From the NCBI GenBank assembly GCA_905215725.1, contig CAJMRD010000109.1, forward strand, positions 1 to 5,088: 5,088 nt of DNA, in the 5' to 3' direction. Shown here in pieces: positions 1 to 4,442 of the stretch. How positions within the stretch are numbered: the first letter of the stretch is position 1; each line of letters starts with the position of its first letter. The position numbers were made by a program, and so were the translations under genes. The notes beneath the pieces were generated by a model. The model did no database searches. It saw only the letters and a program-made list of their open reading frames with translations, and was not told the origin of the DNA. Source of the DNA: an uncultured bacterium (GTDB lineage Bacteria; Actinomycetota; Coriobacteriia; Coriobacteriales; Coriobacteriaceae).

Positions 1-10
1 GTCAGATGCG

Positions 11-60
11 TTGGCTCTCCCTTTGGGAGAGCTGTCGAGCAAAGCGAGACTGAGAGGGCC
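11..60. repeat. Palindromic repeat resembling those of gut Clostridia
   Basis: The sequence GCTCTCCC (14-21), loop TTT, GGGAGAGC (25-32) is a perfect 8-bp hairpin. It is followed by a second partly paired segment (GTC 34-36 with GAC 48-50, and GC 39-40 with GC 44-45) and then by CTGAGAGGGC. From memory, this arrangement is a very common dispersed repeat in Faecalibacterium and related gut Clostridia, often seen in spurious translations as LPLGELSS...ARLRG. It is not one I associate with Collinsella. It lies directly upstream of the hydratase ribosome binding site and has no T tract that would make it a clear terminator. The left edge may continue beyond the window. The structure is seen directly; the assignment to a repeat family is recall. 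Confidence 0.6.
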
Positions 61-80
61 CGCCCCTTTTTTGCAAAAGC

Positions 81-86
81 GAGGGG
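81..86 (+). promoter_or_regulatory. Ribosome binding site fixing the hydratase start
   Basis: GAGGGG lies 8 nt before the ATG at 95. This supports the ATG over the in-frame TTG at 11, whose extra 28 residues would simply translate the upstream palindromic repeat. CCCCT at 63-67 could pair with AGGGG at 82-86 and weakly mask this site. No convincing -35/-10 pair is visible in the first 80 bases, so the promoter is probably left of the window. Confidence 0.75.
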
Positions 87-94
87 AAAGTATT

Positions 95-2419
95 ATGTTG
101 GAATCGATCAAATGCAGCACCTCGGGTGCATACTACCTGGGGGGGCAGTGGGTGCCCGCCGACGCGCAGGCTCCTGCGGCACTGGCAGCCGCAGGCGTGA
201 CTGCGGAGCAGGCCGGCCAGGCCTACAAGGGCACCATGGCCTACGGCATCCTCACTGCCCACAACACCAGCGGCAGCGACCGGGATCTCCGGATCAAGTT
301 TGATGCCATGGCAAGCCACGACATCACCTTTGTGGGCATCATCCAGACGGCCCGCGCCTCGGGGCTGGAAAAGTTTCCTATCCCCTATGTGCTGACCAAC
401 TGCCACAACAGCCTGTGCGCCGTGGGCGGCACCATCAACGAGGATGACCACCGCTTCGGCCTGTCCGCTGCCAAAAAGTACGGCGGCATCTTTGTGCCGC
501 CCCACATGGCGGTCATCCACCAGTACATGCGCGAGCGCTTTGCGGGCTGCGGCAAAATGATCCTTGGTTCCGATTCCCACACCCGCTACGGCGCGCTGGG
601 CACCATGGCCATCGGCGAGGGCGGCGGCGAGCTGGCAAAGCAGCTGCTGTGCGACACCTACGATGTCGCCTATCCCGGCGTCGTGGCCATCTACCTCACG
701 GGTGCCCCGCGTCCCGGCGTCGGCCCGCACGATGTGGCGCTCGCCATCATCAAGGCGGTCTTTGCCAAGGGCTACGTCAAGAACAGGGTCATGGAGTTTG
801 TGGGCCCGGGCATCGCAAGCATGACGACCGATTACCGCAACGGCGTCGACGTCATGACCACCGAGACCACCTGCCTGTCGAGCATCTGGGCCACCGACGA
901 GGACACGCACGCGTTTTTGACCATGCACGGTCGCGGCGACGACTACCGCGAGCTCAAGCCCGCCGATGTCGCCTACTACGACGGCTGCGTCGAGGTCGAC
1001 CTGTCGAGCATCAAGCCCATGATCGCGCTACCGTTCCATCCTTCTAACGGCTTTGAGATCGACGAGCTCAACGAGAACCTCGAGGACATCCTGCATGAGG
1101 TGGAGCTCGAGGCCGCCAAGATCGGCGAGGGCAAGACGCACTTTAGCCTGCTCGACAAGATCGTCGACGGCAAGCTGCACGTGCAGCAGGGCGTTATCGC
1201 CGGCTGCTCGGGCGGCAACTACGACTCCGTGGTCCAGGCTGCCCGCGTGCTCAAAGGCGCCAACACCGGCTGCGGCGAGTTCTCGCTGTCGGTCTATCCC
1301 ACGAGCCAGCCCGTGGCACTCGAGCTTACACGCCGCGGCTATATCTACGACCTCATGGAGGCCGGCGCGATTGTGCGCACGGCGTTCTGCGGCCCGTGCT
1401 TCGGCGCCGGCGACACGCCCGCGAACAATGGACTTTCGATCCGCCACACTACGCGCAATTTCCCCAACCGCGAGGGTTCCAAGCCGGGCAATGGCCAGCT
1501 GAGCGCCGTGGCCCTGATGGACGCCCGCTCCATTGCGGCGACGGCTGCTAACGGCGGCGTCCTGACGCCGGCGACCGACCTGCCCGAGGAGACTTGGGAC
1601 GAGGCCTGTGAGTACACCTTTGACGACGCGCCGTACAAAAAGCGTGTGTACTGGGGCTTTGGCAAGGCGGAGCCTGCCGACGAGCTGGTCGAAGGCCCCA
1701 ACATCAAGCCGTGGCCCGCGATGGAGCCCCTCGGCGATGACATCCTGCTCAAGGTATGCTCCAAGATCATGGACCCGGTCACCACGACCGACGAGCTCAT
1801 TCCTTCGGGCGAGACGAGCTCCTTCCGCTCCAACCCGCTGGGTCTGGCAGAGTTTACGCTCAGCCGCCGTGACCCGGCCTACGTGGGTCGTTCCAAGGAG
1901 GTCGACGCTGTGGAGAAGCGCCGCGTTGCCGGCGAGGCCGCGGGCGACTTGGCCGCGCTCGATACCGAGCTTGCTGGTGTGTTTGAGGCACTGGACGGCG
2001 CGGGTGTCGCTGCTGACGCCAAGGCGACCGAGTACGGCTCTATGCTCTATGCCAAGAAGCCCGGTGACGGTTCTGCCCGTGAGCAGGCCGCGAGCTGCCA
2101 GCGCGTGATTGGCGGTCTGGCCAACATCGTTCACGAGTACGCCACCAAGCGCTATCGCTCCAACGTGATGAACTGGGGCATGGTGCCCTTCCAGATGGAG
2201 GCCGAGCCCAGCTTTGAGGTGGGCGACTACGTCTTTGTGCCGGGTATCCGCGCCGCGCTCGATGGCGACCTGAAGGGCATCGCTGCCTACGTGGTGCGCG
2301 CCGATGGTGCGGTCGAGCAGATTGAGCTCTACATTGCCGATATGACGGCAGAGGAGCGTGCCATCGTCAAGGCTGGCTGCCTGATCAACTACAACAAGTT
2401 CAAGGCAGCTGCCGAGTAA
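95..2419 (+). CDS. Aconitase-superfamily hydratase, substrate unknown
   Basis: This 774-residue protein is a cytosolic [4Fe-4S] hydro-lyase of the aconitase superfamily, resembling the uncharacterised aconitase-like proteins typified by E. coli YbhJ. Visible motifs are VIHQ (H142), GSDSHT (158-163, the Asp-Ser-His active-site triad), GCSGG with C371, FCGPCFG with C432 and C435, RNFPNR (R454, R459), and GDGSARE (S660, R662) in the C-terminal swivel domain. The 61-residue then 3-residue cysteine spacing matches the cluster ligands of aconitase (63 and 3). By eye alignment, the aconitase CDH motif is NCH here (C103, H104), and an Asn that contacts citrate aligns with V253 while the nearby Glu (E257) is kept. 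Citrate/isocitrate may therefore not be the substrate. The ATG at 95 has GAGGGG 8 nt upstream. Codon use changes along the gene: up to about 650 it favours CTG and GTG and has GGG and CGG codons, while later it uses many CTC, GTC and CGT codons. The gene appears monocistronic, ending before a long inverted repeat and a terminator. The family call is firm; the reaction is not known. Confidence 0.9.
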   Translation: MLESIKCSTSGAYYLGGQWVPADAQAPAALAAAGVTAEQAGQAYKGTMAYGILTAHNTSGSDRDLRIKFDAMASHDITFVGIIQTARASGLEKFPIPYVLTNCHNSLCAVGGTINEDDHRFGLSAAKKYGGIFVPPHMAVIHQYMRERFAGCGKMILGSDSHTRYGALGTMAIGEGGGELAKQLLCDTYDVAYPGVVAIYLTGAPRPGVGPHDVALAIIKAVFAKGYVKNRVMEFVGPGIASMTTDYRNGVDVMTTETTCLSSIWATDEDTHAFLTMHGRGDDYRELKPADVAYYDGCVEVDLSSIKPMIALPFHPSNGFEIDELNENLEDILHEVELEAAKIGEGKTHFSLLDKIVDGKLHVQQGVIAGCSGGNYDSVVQAARVLKGANTGCGEFSLSVYPTSQPVALELTRRGYIYDLMEAGAIVRTAFCGPCFGAGDTPANNGLSIRHTTRNFPNREGSKPGNGQLSAVALMDARSIAATAANGGVLTPATDLPEETWDEACEYTFDDAPYKKRVYWGFGKAEPADELVEGPNIKPWPAMEPLGDDILLKVCSKIMDPVTTTDELIPSGETSSFRSNPLGLAEFTLSRRDPAYVGRSKEVDAVEKRRVAGEAAGDLAALDTELAGVFEALDGAGVAADAKATEYGSMLYAKKPGDGSAREQAASCQRVIGGLANIVHEYATKRYRSNVMNWGMVPFQMEAEPSFEVGDYVFVPGIRAALDGDLKGIAAYVVRADGAVEQIELYIADMTAEERAIVKAGCLINYNKFKAAAE

Positions 2420-2430
2420 CTCTGCTGTAC

Positions 2431-2502
2431 GCCCCGGCCACACCTTTCCCTCGTGCTCACGCGCTTCGCGAGGGTCGCCCGAGGGAAAGGTGTGGCCGGG
2501 GC
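2431..2502. repeat. Long perfect inverted repeat after the hydratase
   Basis: Two perfectly complementary 23-nt arms (2431-2453 and 2480-2502, outer bases GCCCCGGCC and GGCCGGGGC) enclose a 26-nt loop. The loop has its own small hairpin, CGCG-CTT-CGCG (2460-2470). CCCTCG at the top of the left arm could pair with CGAGGG at either 2469-2474 or 2480-2485, giving two alternative folds. It begins 11 nt after the hydratase stop codon. No T tract follows, so it is not a standard intrinsic terminator. It could stabilise the mRNA 3' end, assist the terminator downstream, or be a dispersed palindromic element. Confidence 0.85.
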
Positions 2503-2553
2503 TATCGCGACGTTCTCGTTGGGTCTTGAGGGACGCTAAAAATAGACTTGCTT

Positions 2554-2588
2554 GAAGCCGCCCCTGTTAATGGGGCGGCTTCTTTTTT
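2554..2588 (+). terminator. Rho-independent terminator
   Basis: GAAGCCGCCCC (2554-2564), loop TGTTAAT, and GGGGCGGCTTC (2572-2582) form a perfect 11-bp GC-rich stem followed directly by six T residues (2583-2588). This is a textbook intrinsic terminator for + strand transcription and most plausibly ends the hydratase transcript, 135 nt after its stop codon. On the minus strand a T-rich stretch appears only about 10 nt beyond the stem, so it would be a poor terminator for the minus-strand gene ending at 2685. Confidence 0.92.
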
Positions 2589-2641
2589 GTCGAAAACCGC
2601 CACAAAGGGGACAGGCACCTTTGCGGCGGTGGGGAACGAGC
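2589..2641 (-). repeat. 53-bp palindromic repeat, copy 1 (loop reversed)
   Basis: The stem is ACCGCC-A-CAAAGG (2596-2608) and CCTTTG-C-GGCGGT (2618-2630), twelve pairs with one A·C mismatch, around a GGACAGGCA loop. The left flank GTCGAAAACC is identical to that of the copy at 3457-3509, and the 14 bases from 2628 match it at 11 positions. The loop reads in the opposite sense to the other two copies, so the strand given here refers to the loop only. From memory, this palindrome is dispersed in Coriobacteriia and similar GTGCCTGTC palindromes occur near REP-associated tyrosine transposases. No transposase is present in the window. Confidence 0.85.
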
Positions 2642-2684
2642 TCGATGTTGTTGTGATCGTTGAGCGGTATGTTAATGAGCGGCT

Positions 2685-3353
2685 CTACAGAATTTCATCC
2701 GGGTTGGCGGGTTTGGTTGTTTTGGGGATGCCGAGTTTGGATGACGCGAAATCGTCAACATTGTCCTTAATTCCGTCTTTGGTGTAGACGGTGACCATAT
2801 AGGTGCTGTGTCCGAATTCGCCCTTGTCGCGTGTTGCCCAGGCATCCCAGTAGGCGGCCCTGTTTCGCCCTTTGATTTTTCCGACACGGCGGAGTTCTGT
2901 TCGCTTTAATTTCTGGTTGCTATAGATGGTTCGACCGGCCTCCTCGGTGAGCCCGCACTGTCCAAGCATCTTGTCGAGGACTTGGTTCATGTGGCGCTCA
3001 TCGGTGTTTGGTGCGTAGTCGTAGGCAAGGCCGATGGAGTCGAGTGGCTGGTCGTCGATTAGATAGTTTAGCGCCTGAGGTCCAAGGCAGAAATAGGGGG
3101 AGCATCCGTCGATCTGACCGAGCAACGGTAACTTGGACTGCCAAAGTCCGGTGGGAATTGCATATTCGTAGAACACGCCACGGCAGACAAAGGAGAGCGA
3201 GGTGGCACGCGAGCCGGCGTCGATCATCCCGCAAAGATCGAAGGGCGAGGCGATACCAAAAGAAAAGGGCGTGATGACGATAAGGAAGAGCATCACGATG
3301 GGTATGGCGAGAATGGCGATGACGTTGCGACCGGTGGAATGAGGCGGCTTCAT
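2685..3353 (-). CDS. Hypothetical membrane-anchored protein
   Basis: This is a 222-residue protein that I do not recognise. Residues 1-10 are polar with K2 and R9, followed by a strongly hydrophobic segment at about 11-34. This predicts a single N-terminal anchor or uncleaved signal with the remainder outside the membrane. There is no clear lipobox, since FDLC around C41 does not fit. The outer part has five cysteines (C41, C57, C84, C89, C133) that could form disulfides, a basic stretch at about 146-166 (KLKRTELRRVGKIKGRNR), and a polar C-terminus. The ATG complementary to 3351-3353 is chosen because GAGGAG lies 5 nt upstream on the minus strand. The longer reading from a TTG at 3371 would translate that Shine-Dalgarno sequence. 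The gene is divergent from the one at 3588, and the two are separated by 234 bases that include a repeat. Its base composition is visibly less GC-rich than that of its large neighbours, which suggests accessory DNA. It could be part of a lineage-specific secreted family; the function is unknown. Confidence 0.75.
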   Translation of the reverse strand: MKPPHSTGRNVIAILAIPIVMLFLIVITPFSFGIASPFDLCGMIDAGSRATSLSFVCRGVFYEYAIPTGLWQSKLPLLGQIDGCSPYFCLGPQALNYLIDDQPLDSIGLAYDYAPNTDERHMNQVLDKMLGQCGLTEEAGRTIYSNQKLKRTELRRVGKIKGRNRAAYWDAWATRDKGEFGHSTYMVTVYTKDGIKDNVDDFASSKLGIPKTTKPANPDEIL

Positions 3354-3358
3354 ATGCG

Positions 3359-3364
3359 CTCCTC
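3359..3364 (-). promoter_or_regulatory. Ribosome binding site of the minus-strand hypothetical gene
   Basis: On the minus strand GAGGAG is followed by CGCAT and then ATG at 3353. This 5-nt spacing is acceptable and decides the start in favour of the ATG. I could not settle on a promoter for this gene. TTGAAT (minus strand, 3415-3420) is a possible -35, but no well-spaced -10 follows it. Confidence 0.7.
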
Positions 3365-3456
3365 GAGACAAAGATCTGTTGAGGATAGGCAGAAATGGAT
3401 ATGTTCAGAGAACAATTCAAGTTTAATCTCATGGCGCGAGATAGTCGACCGTTAGC

Positions 3457-3509
3457 GTCGAAAACCACCACAAAGGTGCCTGTCCCCTTTGTGGTGGTGA
3501 GGAGCGCGC
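3457..3509 (+). repeat. 53-bp palindromic repeat, copy 2
   Basis: ACCACCACAAAGG (3464-3476), loop TGCCTGTCC, and CCTTTGTGGTGGT (3486-3498) form a perfect 13-bp stem. The flanks GTCGAAAACC on the left and GGTGAGGAGCGCGC on the right correspond to those of the copy at 2589-2641 over an equal 53 bases, but the loop is inverted. One stem pair differs in a compensatory way (A3467-T3495 here, G2599-C2627 there). The repeat lies in the intergenic region between the two divergent hypothetical genes, just upstream of the + strand promoter, so it could affect expression of either gene. No T tract follows on either strand. Confidence 0.92.
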
Positions 3510-3517
3510 GGCTTCTT

Positions 3518-3546
3518 TTGGTAATAGTGTTAGCTGGCGGTATCAT
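3518..3546 (+). promoter_or_regulatory. Sigma-70-type promoter for the + strand hypothetical gene
   Basis: TTGGTA (3518-3523, 4 of 6 consensus bases) and TATCAT (3541-3546, 5 of 6) are separated by exactly 17 nt. A transcript would begin near A3553, giving a leader of about 35 nt before the GTG at 3588. This start site lies after the GTG at 3549, so it argues against translation beginning at 3549. It is a by-eye match to consensus and unproven. Confidence 0.6.
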
Positions 3547-3587
3547 TAGTGCAGGTGGCGAAGGTTTGCATTGTGGGGTGTTTTGCC

Positions 3588-4259
3588 GTGAGCCGTTCTG
3601 CCCGTATTGGATTGATTGTCTTGGCGCTTGCGATCGCTGTGGTTGGCGCGGGCGCTGTCGGTATGGCATTTCTACCTGCTGCGGTGACGGAGCCGGTGGT
3701 CAAGCCTGTGACTCAATCTGTCGAACTTCTGACCGGCGCCGCCAAGCCCGAGACCATTACCGTTGATTTTGATGAGCAACCGGCTGCGCTGGGCATTAGT
3801 AATTATCCACATATTCAGCTTGGGGCTATGCGCTATACCAAGGATACAAGCCTGATCGATAGGGCGTCCGAGCTACTCAAGGGCAAAACATTTAAGCGTT
3901 GGTACGGATATGCGTCCTATCGGGCAAAAGCGAACGACATGGTTGGCGGATGCCACTCTTCCATCGAGCTGGACACTGCAAACGGCGCCAAGTTATGTGA
4001 TGTCTCGTACGATCCGGGCTACGAGGGCAATGAGGGTCCGGGCATCTACATCATGGACGGCGATGTCGCCTATGTCATGGAGGGCGACCAGACCGAGCTC
4101 AACGATTTTATGGGTCAGTGTATCCAAGATGCCTATAAACAGACCTGCTTGCCTGACCCGCAGACTGCACGCGATAGTGGGTCTGCCCGTACATGGCTGT
4201 TCGAGGATGAGATGCCCTGGACCGTCGAATCGGGAAGCACAGGCTCGGCAAGTAAATAG
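3588..4259 (+). CDS. Hypothetical secreted or membrane-anchored protein
   Basis: This 223-residue protein of unknown function starts with SRSAR followed by a hydrophobic Ala/Val/Gly-rich segment at about 7-30, a typical signal anchor or signal peptide. Next comes a Pro/Val-rich linker (30-45) and then an outer domain with four cysteines (C122, C137, C178, C187). Notable stretches are SELLKGKTFKRWYGY (94-108) and a Gly/Asp-rich run at about 142-167 (YDPGYEGNEGPG, then YIMDGD and YVMEGD). The C-terminus is acidic and then Ser/Gly-rich. The GTG at 3588 is chosen because GGGGTG lies 7 nt upstream and the predicted transcript starts near 3553. The GTG at 3573 (AAGG 8 nt upstream) is a real alternative; the GTG at 3549 is less likely because it precedes the predicted transcription start. 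Size and architecture resemble those of the divergent neighbour at 2685-3353, and both carry a [ML]GQC motif after a helix-like stretch, but I cannot show homology. It is bracketed by two same-orientation copies of the palindromic repeat, the second only 8 nt after the stop codon. Confidence 0.75.
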   Translation: MSRSARIGLIVLALAIAVVGAGAVGMAFLPAAVTEPVVKPVTQSVELLTGAAKPETITVDFDEQPAALGISNYPHIQLGAMRYTKDTSLIDRASELLKGKTFKRWYGYASYRAKANDMVGGCHSSIELDTANGAKLCDVSYDPGYEGNEGPGIYIMDGDVAYVMEGDQTELNDFMGQCIQDAYKQTCLPDPQTARDSGSARTWLFEDEMPWTVESGSTGSASK

Positions 4260-4267
4260 AGGCTGCA

Positions 4268-4302
4268 ACCACCACAAAGGTGCCTGTCCCCTTTGTGGTG
4301 GT
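4268..4302 (+). repeat. Palindromic repeat, copy 3 (stem-loop only)
   Basis: The arms ACCACCACAAAGG (4268-4280) and CCTTTGTGGTGGT (4290-4302) and the loop TGCCTGTCC are identical to those at 3464-3498. One further A-T pair (4267 with 4303) extends the stem. The GTCGAAAACC left flank and the right flank of the other copies are absent, so the stem-loop itself seems to be the minimal unit. It begins 8 nt after the stop codon of the + strand hypothetical gene and is followed only by a short TTTG, so it may weakly serve as that gene's transcript end. Confidence 0.92.
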
Positions 4303-4328
4303 TTGTATGTCGTGGGAACACTCAGAAA

Positions 4329-4364
4329 ATCTTATATATAGAGACTTAGATTTGTGTATAAGAT
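4329..4364 (+). promoter_or_regulatory. AT-rich inverted repeat, candidate clpB promoter/operator
   Basis: ATCTTATA (4329-4336) and TATAAGAT (4357-4364) are perfect 8-base inverted repeats 20 nt apart, in an AT-rich patch that stands out from its surroundings. TATAAG (4357-4362) is a plausible -10 element, but no good -35 lies 16-18 nt upstream. I see neither the CIRCE element (HrcA) nor a CTTGAGT-type HAIR element (HspR), which commonly control clpB or dnaK in other bacteria. The repeat could be the operator of another regulator or chance in AT-rich DNA. Confidence 0.35.
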
Positions 4365-4403
4365 CGCGCAAAGCTGGCAACAATACTTCTCGAACAACGT
4401 GAA

Positions 4404-4437
4404 GCCACCCCGTAGGGTGGCCACCCCAAGAGAGGTG
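4404..4437 (+). promoter_or_regulatory. clpB leader hairpin and Shine-Dalgarno sequence
   Basis: GCCACCC (4404-4410), loop CGTA, and GGGTGGC (4415-4421) form a perfect 7-bp hairpin. Directly after it, CACC (4422-4425) can pair with GGTG (4434-4437), which is part of the Shine-Dalgarno sequence GAGAGGTG lying 5 nt before the clpB ATG at 4443. A stacked pair of hairpins partly hiding the ribosome binding site would fit temperature-sensitive translation of a heat-shock gene. The pairing is seen; the role is inferred. Confidence 0.45.
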
Positions 4438-4442
4438 ATTCC

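Noticed and set aside
2..928. Minus-strand open frame of 308 codons opposite the hydratase 5' part
   Set aside because: It is also antisense to confirmed coding sequence, and its end simply translates the palindromic repeat at 11-60.
1028..2443. Long open frame on the minus strand opposite the hydratase (471 codons)
   Set aside because: It is the antisense shadow of a GC-rich gene. The + strand frame has full aconitase motifs, and the minus frame has no recognisable domain or good ribosome binding site.
2641..2690. GAGCGG direct repeat near the end of the minus-strand gene
   Set aside because: Two six-base copies about 10 bases apart are too short to distinguish from chance.
2589..3509. Short open frames running through the palindromic repeats, giving TTKGTGTFVVV-type peptides
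   Set aside because: These peptides are translations of the repeat itself, overlap well-supported genes in other frames and lack independent coding evidence.
2589..4302. The three related palindromes as a CRISPR array
   Set aside because: There are only three copies, about 770-830 bases apart, with genes between them, unequal spacing and reversed loop orientation. There are no cas genes.
4268..4310. Palindrome copy 3 as a strong intrinsic terminator
   Set aside because: The stem is stable, but only a short TTTG follows on the + strand and no T run follows on the minus strand.
4303..4442. CIRCE, HAIR or CtsR operator for clpB
   Set aside because: I looked for TTAGCACTC/GAGTGCTAA, CTTGAGT/ACTCAAG and GGTCAAA repeats on both strands and found no acceptable match.
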